Assembly: GCA_024235735.1 (NCBI GenBank)
Contig: JACKLU010000007.1
Coordinates: forward strand, 98,371 to 162,370
Direction of reading: 5' to 3'
Source of the DNA: Burkholderiales bacterium
GTDB lineage: Bacteria > Pseudomonadota > Gammaproteobacteria > Burkholderiales > Nitrosomonadaceae
Length of the DNA: 64,000 nt
The notes below the pieces were generated by a model, which made no database searches, was not told the origin of the DNA, and saw nothing but the letters and a program-made list of their open reading frames with translations. Of this stretch, positions 7,679 through 16,446 are shown one piece after another (within the stretch, counting starts at the first letter, position 1; every line of letters starts with the position of its first letter). The position numbers and the translations under genes are program-made.

Positions 7679-8413
7679 ATGACAACTGGATTAATCCGCA
7701 TGCGGCAGCTGAACAAAAGCTACAGTCTCTGCGATGCAGAGGGCAACACGATTGAGACACCGGTGTTGCACGATATCAATCTTGATATCGACAAAGGCGA
7801 ATTTGTCGCCATCATGGGGCATTCCGGTTCGGGCAAGTCGACACTCATGAATATACTGGGTTGTCTTGATACACCTACAAACGGTAACTACTGGCTGGCC
7901 GGCCAGAACGTGGCCGCATTGACCAATGATGCACTGGCGCGTATTCGTAATCGTTATATTGGTTTTGTTTTTCAGGGATTTAACTTGTTGCGACGCATGA
8001 CCGCCCTGGACAACGTCGCAACGCCTTTGCTGTATGCTGGAGAAAAGCGTTCTGAGAGTCGTGTAAAAGCACTCGAACAGTTGCGCCGCACTGGACTGGA
8101 GAAGTTCGCGCTGCACCACCCCAATCAATTATCCGGCGGTCAGCAGCAGCGTGTTGCAATCAGTCGCGCACTGATCAATCAGCCGCCGTTGATTCTCGCT
8201 GATGAGCCCACCGGTAATCTGGATACGCAGACCAGCGCAGAAATCATGGCGTTGTTTGAACAACTGAATCGCGCGCAGGGAATGACCATCGTGCTGGTCA
8301 CGCATGAGGATGATATTGCCGCCTATGCGCACCGGTTAATTCGAATCAAGGACGGTCGAATCGTATACGATGGCGATCAGGCGCTTGAGAACGAGTCGGT
8401 CAAGGCGGTATGA
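7679..8413 (+). CDS. macB: ABC transporter ATP-binding protein, MacB/LolD type
   Basis: The 244-residue ATPase subunit of the exporter. Walker A is GHSGSGKST at residues 47-55, the signature is LSGGQQQRVAISRAL and Walker B is LILADEPTGNLD, followed by the switch histidine in LVTHEDD. In classical MacB the ATPase is fused to the permease; here it is a separate polypeptide followed 49 bp later by the permease, as in YknY-YknZ systems. The insertion CDAEGNTIETPVL in the A-loop region is typical of the MacB group. Confidence 0.93.
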   Translation: MTTGLIRMRQLNKSYSLCDAEGNTIETPVLHDINLDIDKGEFVAIMGHSGSGKSTLMNILGCLDTPTNGNYWLAGQNVAALTNDALARIRNRYIGFVFQGFNLLRRMTALDNVATPLLYAGEKRSESRVKALEQLRRTGLEKFALHHPNQLSGGQQQRVAISRALINQPPLILADEPTGNLDTQTSAEIMALFEQLNRAQGMTIVLVTHEDDIAAYAHRLIRIKDGRIVYDGDQALENESVKAV

Positions 8414-8462
8414 TGCAGGACAGTTAAAGCTGTTTCTTGATTCTCTGTATTCTTTTAATCAC

Positions 8463-9686
8463 ATGAACTTTGCCACCATTCTGGGAGAAGCGCTGCGGGC
8501 TTTGCGCATGAACCGATTGCGCACTGGCCTGACCATGCTTGGCATGGTGATTGGTGTCGCTGCGGTAGTATTAATGCTTTCCATCGGGCAGGGAGCGCAA
8601 ACAAAAATCAATCAATCCATTGAAACCATGGGGAGTAATCTGTTCATTGTGCTGCCGGGCGCAACATCTTCGGGTGGTTTGACCTTTGGTAGCGGTAGCG
8701 TAAGGACGCTGACGATCAATGATTCGATCGCTGTTGCCGAATTACCGTCAGTCAGGGCTACGGGGCCTGTCATTAGCGGAACAGCACAATTGAATTACAG
8801 CGCGAGAAACTGGAGCACGATGATTACGGGCACCACGCCGGATTACTTCATGATTGGAAACTGGGAGATGGCGGAAGGGACTGTTTTCTCGGAATCGGAT
8901 GTCCGGTCAGCTACGCGTGTCGCCGTGTTGGGCGCGGTTACTGCCGAGAAATTGTTTGGAACGACCAATCCGGTCGGTAAAACCGTTCGTATTACCAATC
9001 GCCCTTTTCTGGTCGTTGGCGTGCTTGCCACCAAGGGACAAAGCCTGAGCGGGCGGGATCAGGATGACAATGTCCTGATCCCGATCACAACGAGCGAAAG
9101 ACAAATTACCGGCAATCAATTCCCTGGTTCCATACGCTACATGATGGTGCAGGGCGAATCCGCTGAAATGATGGATGAGGCTGAAATCGATATTACACAG
9201 TTGCTGCGTCAGCGCCATCGCTTGTCGGAAGGCGCGGAAAATGATTTTACCGTGCGCAATCTCACCGCCATTGCGGATGTCGCGACCGGCACCGCCAGAA
9301 TCATGTCCATCGTGCTCGGTGCGATTGCCTCGATTTCATTGCTGGTTGGCGGTATTGGCATCATGAATATCATGTTGGTATCGGTTACCGAACGTACCCG
9401 TGAAATTGGCATCCGCATGGCTATCGGCGCCAACCGGCGCGCTATTTTGCTGCAATTTCTCCTGGAAGCCATGATGATCTGTTTCATGGGCGGCATGATG
9501 GGTGTATTGCTCGGCATAAGCGGCGCATGGCTGGTCAGTAAGCTGGTAGACATGCTGATTGTCATCACGCTGGGCATGATTTTACTGGCATTTGCTTTTG
9601 CATCCGGTGTGGGTATTTTCTTTGGCTTTTACCCCGCGCGCAAAGCCGCGTCCCTTAAACCCGTGGATGCGCTGCGTTATGAATAA
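8463..9686 (+). CDS. ABC transporter permease, MacB/FtsX type
   Basis: A 407-residue permease completing the exporter. One membrane helix near the N-terminus (LTMLGMVIGVAAVVLMLSIG) is followed by a large periplasmic MacB_PCD domain with the characteristic GTTPDYF segment. The C-terminal half has three more helices with the conserved ILVSVTERTREIGIRMAIGA-like coupling motif (here MLVSVTERTREIGIRMAIGA), ending in PVDALRYE. I choose ATG 8463 (MNFATILGEALRALRMNRLR) over an in-frame start at 8370 because that one would overlap the ATPase gene and adds an unrelated arginine-rich tail. Confidence 0.92.
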   Translation: MNFATILGEALRALRMNRLRTGLTMLGMVIGVAAVVLMLSIGQGAQTKINQSIETMGSNLFIVLPGATSSGGLTFGSGSVRTLTINDSIAVAELPSVRATGPVISGTAQLNYSARNWSTMITGTTPDYFMIGNWEMAEGTVFSESDVRSATRVAVLGAVTAEKLFGTTNPVGKTVRITNRPFLVVGVLATKGQSLSGRDQDDNVLIPITTSERQITGNQFPGSIRYMMVQGESAEMMDEAEIDITQLLRQRHRLSEGAENDFTVRNLTAIADVATGTARIMSIVLGAIASISLLVGGIGIMNIMLVSVTERTREIGIRMAIGANRRAILLQFLLEAMMICFMGGMMGVLLGISGAWLVSKLVDMLIVITLGMILLAFAFASGVGIFFGFYPARKAASLKPVDALRYE

Positions 9687-9762
9687 TTGCCGGCGTTGCG
9701 CCGATACTTTATAAAGTATGCCTTGTCTGAAATGATATCGATTGGTTTTTGAGGAAGCACAT

Positions 9763-10398
9763 ATGAGCACCAATGGCAACAATAATAACAATAACGAGCG
9801 ATCGACATCCGAATTGCTGGAGAATGTCGTTGTTGTCTATCGCAGCGATACGATAACAATCGGTGAGATAAAGAATTCACTGCATGAGCGCGGTTTCGGC
9901 GTTTTGCTGGCAATTGCCGCTTTACCGCTTTGTCTGCCCGTACCTGTGCCGCCTGGCTATACAACGTTATTTTCCATTCCATTGTTTATTTTTTCGATAC
10001 AGATGATACTCGGCATGCAGGCGCCGTGGTTGCCCGCCTGGATTGAAGAAAAGGAAATCAAACGTACAAGTCTCGAAAAAATGGTGATCAAGGCCAATCC
10101 GTGGCTCAAGAAAATCGAAAAACGTTTGCAGCCGCGACTGACCTATGTCAGTATCCATACGTGGGAGAGGGTTATCGGCATTTTTGCTTTTGTATTTGCA
10201 ATATCAATAGCGTTGCCCATTCCATTGACTAATTTCCCGCCCGGCTGGGGAGTTCTGATTATGTCACTGGGGCTATTAAGTAAAGACGGCGTTACGATTT
10301 TGATCGGTATGATCGTGGGCACGATAGGCGTCGGCATTACGATGGTTATCCTGATGCTGTTGTGGATGGGTATGTCACTGCCGTCGTTTTACGGTTGA
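9763..10398 (+). CDS. ExoD-family membrane protein
   Basis: A 211-residue inner-membrane protein of the ExoD family, first known from exopolysaccharide synthesis in rhizobia, with no defined biochemical activity. GAGG lies 9 bases before ATG 9763. The N-terminus is a low-complexity asparagine run (NGNNNNNN) coded by repeated AAT/AAC codons, followed by the family segment HERGFGVLLAIAALPLCLPVPVPPG. Several helices follow, including the LPIPLTNFPPGWGVLIMSLGLL motif. It is the last gene before convergent pyrF and may be independent of the exporter operon 76 bp upstream. Confidence 0.87.
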   Translation: MSTNGNNNNNNERSTSELLENVVVVYRSDTITIGEIKNSLHERGFGVLLAIAALPLCLPVPVPPGYTTLFSIPLFIFSIQMILGMQAPWLPAWIEEKEIKRTSLEKMVIKANPWLKKIEKRLQPRLTYVSIHTWERVIGIFAFVFAISIALPIPLTNFPPGWGVLIMSLGLLSKDGVTILIGMIVGTIGVGITMVILMLLWMGMSLPSFYG

Positions 10399-10422
10399 TA
10401 TTTTTTATTCGTTGTAACACAG

Positions 10423-11133
10423 TCAGTTACGGAATATGTGTATTTCCTGATTAAACTGCTCAAGGACGCGCAGCGGGTTTTGCGCCTGTGTAATCGGTCT
10501 GCCGATGACCAGATAGTCGGATCCGTTTTGAATCGCTGCTGCGGGCGTGGCAATTCTTTTTTGATCGTCACCCGTATTTTCCTGTGGCCGGATACCGGGT
10601 GTAACCAACAGAAAATCAGCGCCGATTTTCTGCCGCAATGGCTGTGCTTCAAGCGCGGAACACACAACCCCATCCAGTCCGCAATCCCGGGTTAATGTCG
10701 CCAGACGCAAAACGATCTGTTCCGGACTGCCTTGCAGACCAATATCATCCAGGTCATTTTGATCCATGCTGGTCAGCAGCGTCACTGCGATCAGTTTGAC
10801 AGTACCCGGAGCGATGGCTGCACGCGCAGCCGACAGCATTTTCCGGCCGCCCATTGCATGTACATTGATCATCCATACGCCCATGTCAGCCGCCGCTTTG
10901 CAGGCATTCGCGACGGTATTCGGAATATCGTGATACTTGAGATCGAGAAAGATGTCAAAGCCATCGCGCACCAGTTGTTCAATCAGACCGGGGCCGGCAG
11001 CGGTAAAAAGCTCTTTGCCGACTTTGAGCCGGCAAAGACTCGGGTTCAGTCGGGATGTCAGATTCAGCGTTTGCCCGGCTGAGCTGAAGTCCAATGCCAC
11101 AATAATACGAGGTTCACTCACATTCACATTCAT
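10423..11133 (-). CDS. pyrF: Orotidine 5'-phosphate decarboxylase
   Basis: Last step of de novo UMP synthesis, decarboxylating orotidine monophosphate in the cytoplasm. The 236-residue protein from ATG 11133 (MNVNVSEPRIIVALDF) has the catalytic D-x-K-x-x-D in FLDLKYHDIPNTV (K66, D69) and the phosphate-binding VTPGIRP and YLVIGRPIT motifs near the C-terminus. An in-frame start at 11202 would add 23 unrelated residues. The upstream 240 bp contain a small hairpin (CATAGC-CTA-GCTATG, 11226-11240) and no gene. Confidence 0.95.
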   Translation of the reverse strand: MNVNVSEPRIIVALDFSSAGQTLNLTSRLNPSLCRLKVGKELFTAAGPGLIEQLVRDGFDIFLDLKYHDIPNTVANACKAAADMGVWMINVHAMGGRKMLSAARAAIAPGTVKLIAVTLLTSMDQNDLDDIGLQGSPEQIVLRLATLTRDCGLDGVVCSALEAQPLRQKIGADFLLVTPGIRPQENTGDDQKRIATPAAAIQNGSDYLVIGRPITQAQNPLRVLEQFNQEIHIFRN

Positions 11134-11370
11134 TGTCTGACTCGCTATGCTAAGGAGTCGTTCGGAAATGACTGTAACACCTGAATCACATCTGGCAGGC
11201 ACACTGCAGCGTTGTTCGTCGTCACCATAGCCTAGCTATGACTCCTCCTCTCGTCTTGCATTGCATCCAGCCAGACGCGCGCAATTGTCACACTTACTTC
11301 TTCACGGCGCCTAAATTGAACAATCTTAACTGCAACTTTATTTTCCGTCATCCGGTTTTATTGAAAGCAT

Positions 11371-14271
11371 TCAGGTCGCCACCAGTATTCGAATGGCGTC
11401 CAGCCGGAAATGTGCTGTGTCCAGCGCCTGAGTGACGTCCTGCAAATTTTTTTCAAAAAAATGGATTTCTTCCGTTCGTATATTCGGATTGACCATGCTG
11501 AGTGCTTTGAGTCGCTCTATTTCAGCGTTCAGCATTTCCTTCGCCTGATTACCGGTTTGCGCAATCAAGGCGGGCATCCGTTTTTTGGCAAGCGCCTCAC
11601 TGGCTGAAATCATTTCCTTGATGACTGCCTGCTTCAGCATAATAACCTGACGGGCGATATCGGGTGATACCGCAGACAGGCATTGATTGATTGTCTGGTG
11701 GTTCAGCGCGGGATGATCTGAACGGCCTTGTTCATCAATCAAAGTGCGTATCATCGCGGGTGGCAGGTTGCGCTTGTTGGCGGCGGCTATCGATCCGATG
11801 TCAAGAATAAAAATACATTCCAGATATAACGTGCCCGGTCGCGCGGTGCGGTGCGCAAAACTGGCGACTGATGTATTGCCCGACTCGCTGCCGATAACAC
11901 GATCCATGGCATGAATAACCATGGGATGCTCCCAGGTGATAAATTGCATATCTTCATTAGCCAGTGCGGTATTTCGATGGTAGGTGATCACGGTTCCCTC
12001 GTCGTCCAGGCCCGGAAAAGCTGATGTCATGTGTTCGCCGGGTTCGATGCGGTAACAATCGGCGCGGTGTGTTTCGACATGTACGCCAAAGCAATCGAAA
12101 GCGATGTCCATATAACGCTGCAGCGCAGGATCGGAATCCTGCGCGCACGCTGCTTGATGCAGTTGCCCGGCGATCTGCGGTCTGCATGAATGATATTCCA
12201 GCAGTCTGTCGCGTCCGCGGTCAAGTGCTTCATTCAGCAGCTGGCGGGTTTTTTGGGTGTGGCCGATTAATTCAATAAAGGCTGTTGATTCGAGATCACG
12301 CTGGTGCAATGCAGCGACAAGATCCCGTTCGACGCGTTGATAAACCATTTGGCCTGCGGGGCATATTTTTTCCAGCGCGTTGAGTCCATCGTGATACCAG
12401 TGCAGCATGACAGCCTGCGCGCTGTTTTGCAGACAGGGTGCGTAAATTCGGATGATTTCCGTCTGACCGATGCGATCCAGGCGGCCGATGCGTTGTTCCA
12501 GCAGGTCTGGATTGAAGGGCAAATCAAATAAAACCAGATGATGCACAAATTGAAAATTGCGACCTTCGCTGCCGATCTCGGAACAAATCAATGCCTGACT
12601 GCCAGTTTCGTGATCGGCAAAGAATGCGGCTGCGCGATCACGTTCCAGTAAACGCATCTGTTCGTGAAACACCGGAAAATGTTTTCCTGTGCGCATTTTG
12701 AGCGCATGGGCGATGTCACAAGCGGTGAGTGCGCTGGTTGTAATGACCAGAACCTTTTCTGGTCTGAGCTGGGTGAGGGTTTTATGCAGCCATTCGATGC
12801 GGGGATCGAATGTTGTCCATTCCGCTTCCGCCGTTTCATCATCACCTGCCTGATAAATTAATTCAGGGTAGAGTAGTAATTGCGGCTGTGAAAGTTGTTC
12901 GGATTCAAAAGCGCTTAATAAGGCGTCATATTGCGCGGGCAGCGGTAGCGGTTCGATGATCAGCTTTCTTTCCGGAAATCCTTTAACTGCGGCGCGTGTG
13001 TTACGGAACAGCAGGCGTCCGGTGCCGTGTCGGTCGAGCAGCGATGCAGCAAGTGACTGCCTTGCCTGCACTTTTTTGTCATTTTCAGAATCCGTTTTAT
13101 CCAGTTCGTCAAGTAAAGACAGCGTGTGTGCGCTATCGGCATACGATGAAATGGTTTTCCGAACAGTTGCTGTCAAGGTTTGTGTGGAGAGCAGCGCTTC
13201 TACGGCATCGGCGACGGGTTCATAGGCGTGTTCTTCCGCCAGAAAGTGCTCATAATCGCTGAACCGGTTCGGGTCCAGTAATCGCAACCGCGCGAAATGA
13301 CTGGTTTTTCCCAGTTGCTCGGGCGTTGCTGTCAACAACAACACACCGCTGATGCGTGCCGCCAGTTGTTCGATGATCTGATAGGAATGGCTTGGTGCGG
13401 CTTCTGACCATTCCAGATGATGCGCTTCATCGACAATCAGCAGATCCCATTCACCGTCCAGCGCGGACTGGCAGTGTCTGGGGTAATTGCACAAAAAATC
13501 CAGACTGCACAGAACCAGTTGTTCACTGTGAAACGGATTGTCGCGAGGATTACTCTCCTCAGCTGCGGTGCAACGCGCCGCGTCAAAGATGCTGAAAGCC
13601 AGATTAAAGCGCCGCAGCATTTCCACCAGCCATTGGTGAACCAGCGCTTCCGGAACGACGATAAGTGCGCGCGCGGCGCGTCCGGTCAGTAATTGCTGGT
13701 GCAGGATCAGACCGGCTTCGATGGTTTTGCCCAGTCCCACCTCATCGGCGAGCAGCACGCGTGGCGCATACCGCCGTCCGACTTCATGCGCGATAAAGAG
13801 CTGATGCGGAATGAGACTGGTGCGCGCACCAAGCAGTCCAAACAGCGGTGTTTTGCCAAACTGGTGAATGTATTCCCAGGTCTGGTAACGTATCTGAAAC
13901 CATTTGTCGACGTCGATATGCTGATTAAATAACCGGTCAGTGGGTTGGTTGAATTGAATATGATGCGCAAGCTGATCTTCTGTCAGTTGCAGTACATTGC
14001 CGTGTGCATCGGTGCCGGTATAGACCAGTAGTCCGTTGTTATTCTGCACGGCTGTGATTCGTATGACAACATCCTGCTGACTGGAAATGCTGTCACCGAT
14101 GTTGAAAACAACCCGGGTCAGTGGTGCGGATTGACGTGCATAAGAGCGGGTTTCATTGGCTGCCGCAAAGGCGATGCTGACAATACGTTCTTCCACGGTA
14201 CGCACTGTACCCAGACCCAGTTGTAAATCGAAATCACAAATCCAGCGTTGACCGGGTTTGAACTCATTCAT
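11371..14271 (-). CDS. rapA: RNA polymerase-associated SWI/SNF ATPase RapA
   Basis: A 966-residue homologue of RapA, which binds core RNA polymerase and uses ATP to promote polymerase recycling. N-terminal Tudor-like domains (FKPGQRWICDFDLQLGLGTV) come first. Walker A with DEVGLGKT is at residues 176-183, DEAH at 281-284, LLLTATPEQLG is motif III, and the helicase C-lobe contains GSEGRNFQFVHHLVLFDLPFNP and QRIGRLDRIGQ. Length is close to the E. coli protein (968). It stands alone, separated from regA by about 200 bp with nothing recognisable (14274-14470 contains no gene). Confidence 0.96.
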   Translation of the reverse strand: MNEFKPGQRWICDFDLQLGLGTVRTVEERIVSIAFAAANETRSYARQSAPLTRVVFNIGDSISSQQDVVIRITAVQNNNGLLVYTGTDAHGNVLQLTEDQLAHHIQFNQPTDRLFNQHIDVDKWFQIRYQTWEYIHQFGKTPLFGLLGARTSLIPHQLFIAHEVGRRYAPRVLLADEVGLGKTIEAGLILHQQLLTGRAARALIVVPEALVHQWLVEMLRRFNLAFSIFDAARCTAAEESNPRDNPFHSEQLVLCSLDFLCNYPRHCQSALDGEWDLLIVDEAHHLEWSEAAPSHSYQIIEQLAARISGVLLLTATPEQLGKTSHFARLRLLDPNRFSDYEHFLAEEHAYEPVADAVEALLSTQTLTATVRKTISSYADSAHTLSLLDELDKTDSENDKKVQARQSLAASLLDRHGTGRLLFRNTRAAVKGFPERKLIIEPLPLPAQYDALLSAFESEQLSQPQLLLYPELIYQAGDDETAEAEWTTFDPRIEWLHKTLTQLRPEKVLVITTSALTACDIAHALKMRTGKHFPVFHEQMRLLERDRAAAFFADHETGSQALICSEIGSEGRNFQFVHHLVLFDLPFNPDLLEQRIGRLDRIGQTEIIRIYAPCLQNSAQAVMLHWYHDGLNALEKICPAGQMVYQRVERDLVAALHQRDLESTAFIELIGHTQKTRQLLNEALDRGRDRLLEYHSCRPQIAGQLHQAACAQDSDPALQRYMDIAFDCFGVHVETHRADCYRIEPGEHMTSAFPGLDDEGTVITYHRNTALANEDMQFITWEHPMVIHAMDRVIGSESGNTSVASFAHRTARPGTLYLECIFILDIGSIAAANKRNLPPAMIRTLIDEQGRSDHPALNHQTINQCLSAVSPDIARQVIMLKQAVIKEMISASEALAKKRMPALIAQTGNQAKEMLNAEIERLKALSMVNPNIRTEEIHFFEKNLQDVTQALDTAHFRLDAIRILVAT

Positions 14272-14470
14272 GCCTAGAACTTTGGAAAAACGTAATAGAT
14301 TACACGAAAGTGGGAAAGTTTTGCTTTATTCTTATCGTGTCGCAAAATCCTGCATCAGGTCTTCTTTCTGCCGGAAAAGCGCCGACTGTTGAGGTATAGG
14401 CGAGCGGATTCTGAAATGTGGCGGGCAATAAACCAACGGTCAGTACGTTGTGTCTGCGCTTGCTTCGTGA

Positions 14471-15070
14471 TTAATTGCGATGTGGTTTTTTGGCCAGCTT
14501 GCGCTGCAGGGTGCGGCGATGCATATTCAATATTCTGGCGGTCACCGATATATTGTTGTCATTCTCGGTCAGAATGCGCTGAATATATTCCCACTCCAGT
14601 CGTCCGACAGACAGGGGACTGGCGCTGATCGGCGTATCCGCCTCGCCGCTTATGCGATCAAATGCCGCCATGATTTCATCCGCGTCCACTGGTTTGGCCA
14701 GATAATGCGTGGCGCCGAGTTTGATGGCTTCAACAGCTGTCGCCACGCTGGCGTAGCCGGTCAGCATGACGATGCGTGTGCCCGGATCCAGTGCTTTAAG
14801 TTTCTCAACCAGCACCAGTCCGGATTCGCTGTCCAGTTTGAGGTCAACGATGGCATATTCCGGTGTGGCCGCTTCAGCTTTAGCCAGCGCATCTTCGATA
14901 TTATGTGTGATTTCCACACTGAAGCCGCGTTTTGTCATTGCTTTGGCCAGAACACCGCAGAAGATCTTGTCGTCGTCAATGATGAGCAGTGTGGGTTGTT
15001 CAGAAATATCTTCAATCATATCGTATGCAGGGAGTGTATTGTTGTATCTGAGTTCCGGCATTGTATTCAT
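14471..15070 (-). CDS. regA: Response regulator of the RegA/PrrA/ActR family
   Basis: A 199-residue DNA-binding response regulator. The receiver domain has the acidic pocket IIDDDK (residues 30-35), the phosphoryl acceptor D76 in AIVDLKLDSESG and K126 in YLAKPVD. A Fis-type helix-turn-helix forms the C-terminus (NNISVTARILNMHRRTLQRKL). Architecture and the HRRTLQRKL end match RegA/ActR, which control respiratory, carbon and nitrogen genes according to redox state in proteobacteria. ATG 15070 overlaps the kinase stop by ATGA, so the pair is translationally coupled. The target genes here are unknown. Confidence 0.93.
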   Translation of the reverse strand: MNTMPELRYNNTLPAYDMIEDISEQPTLLIIDDDKIFCGVLAKAMTKRGFSVEITHNIEDALAKAEAATPEYAIVDLKLDSESGLVLVEKLKALDPGTRIVMLTGYASVATAVEAIKLGATHYLAKPVDADEIMAAFDRISGEADTPISASPLSVGRLEWEYIQRILTENDNNISVTARILNMHRRTLQRKLAKKPHRN

Positions 15071-16329
15071 TCTCCTATCAAGGGTATGGTTACTTGGGTG
15101 CAGGCGCCGCCCTTTTCCAGATTGAACAAGTGCACAGTGCCGCCCAAGCGTTCGATATTGGCATTGGCCAAGAACAGACCGATGCCAAATCCTTGTCCCG
15201 GGGCTTTGCTGGTGAAAAATGCCTCCCCGGCGCGCTGTGCGGCTTCAGCGGATAGCCCCTCACCGTCATCGATAATTTCAAGGTGCAGGTTATCACTGTC
15301 CCAGTGGCTAGTAATTTCAATACACTCCGAGGAGGCATCGGCAGCGTTATTGAGCAGATTCAGTATGGATTGACCGAGTAATTGGCTATCCATGATTTTT
15401 GGGGTGGGACGCGGACCATTGATGTGGTAACTGAATTTAACCGAAGGTCTTATCAGTTTCCATTTTTCCAGTACTGAGTTCATAAATTTGTCCACGGGAA
15501 CCTGACTGACACCTTCGACCCGTGTCTGTCCGGCTTTGGCCAGTAATTGTGTCAGTGTTTGTTTGCAGTGCGCGATCTGATCGCGCAAAATCTGAATATT
15601 GTTTTGAAATTCACTGTTTTCGGGATATTCTTTTTGTAGTTCGCCGGTAATGACTGCCATTGTGGATAGCGGCGTGCCCAATTCGTGGGCAGCGCCGGCA
15701 GCCAGGGTGCCCAGTCCGATAATTTGTTCATTGCGCATTGCCTGTTCGCGGGCCAGCGCTAGATCGCGATCGCGATCGCGAATCGAGGTGCTCATTTTAA
15801 CGACATACCAGGCGATGATAACCGTGCTCAGCACGAATGTCAGCCACATGCCGGAAACATGCAGGCTGAATTCCACCAGATGCTTGCTGTGATCATGGGG
15901 TAGCGGGATGTAGTTAAACAGCAGAATGGTATAGCAGCCGATCGTGATCGCCGATAATGCCCAGGTATAACGCCAGGGCAATGTGGCCGCCGCTATGGTA
16001 ATGGGTAACAGATACAGTGAAATAAACGGGTTGGTGGAGCCGCCACTGAAATACAGTAGCGCACTGAGTGCAAAAATATCGATAAGTAATTGCGCAAAAA
16101 ACTCAATATTCGATACTGGCCATTTTCGATGCAGGCGTACCCAGGTCATCAGATTCAATAGCGTCAGTAAAACAACAACAGCGATCATTTCGGTCCACGG
16201 GATATTCAGTGCGATGATGTTATAGACAAGCAGGAATGTCAGGCACTGTGCGAGAATCGCGATATTCCTGAGCATGAACAGGCGTTGCAGATTTTTACTG
16301 AGTGGCGCTTGGCTGATGCTGTTAAGCAT
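15067..16329 (-). CDS. regB: Redox-sensing histidine kinase RegB/PrrB family
   Basis: A 420-residue membrane kinase partnered with the coupled regulator. Six hydrophobic helices span residues about 20-175. Between them lies GGSTNPF (96-102), the conserved quinone-binding loop of RegB. The phosphoaccepting histidine is H215 in AAGAAHELGTPLS. C255 (IAHCKQTL) lies exactly 40 residues after it, the spacing of the redox-active cysteine (C265 after H225) of Rhodobacter RegB. N, G1 and G2 boxes follow (LLNNAADAS, IIDDGEGL, GFGIGLFLA). The linker includes an RDRDRD run coded by three GATCGC repeats (about 15762-15780). Confidence 0.93.
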   Translation of the reverse strand: MLNSISQAPLSKNLQRLFMLRNIAILAQCLTFLLVYNIIALNIPWTEMIAVVVLLTLLNLMTWVRLHRKWPVSNIEFFAQLLIDIFALSALLYFSGGSTNPFISLYLLPITIAAATLPWRYTWALSAITIGCYTILLFNYIPLPHDHSKHLVEFSLHVSGMWLTFVLSTVIIAWYVVKMSTSIRDRDRDLALAREQAMRNEQIIGLGTLAAGAAHELGTPLSTMAVITGELQKEYPENSEFQNNIQILRDQIAHCKQTLTQLLAKAGQTRVEGVSQVPVDKFMNSVLEKWKLIRPSVKFSYHINGPRPTPKIMDSQLLGQSILNLLNNAADASSECIEITSHWDSDNLHLEIIDDGEGLSAEAAQRAGEAFFTSKAPGQGFGIGLFLANANIERLGGTVHLFNLEKGGACTQVTIPLIGE

Positions 16330-16446
16330 GATTCGGGTCTTTGCGGTATTCGGGAACTGTGATGTTTTTGAAATTTAAATATTACCTTAGCCTAAATCAA
16401 GCCTGATGGCCATGCGACATTTTGTCGCAGTTGTGATGAATAATCC

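Noticed and set aside
14480..15373. A 297-codon plus-strand frame
   Set aside because: It is antisense to regA and the end of regB, both with complete domain signatures and ATGA coupling.
15760..15782. GATCGC tandem repeats as a regulatory or HIP1-like element
   Set aside because: They lie inside regB and simply encode the RDRDRD linker of the kinase.
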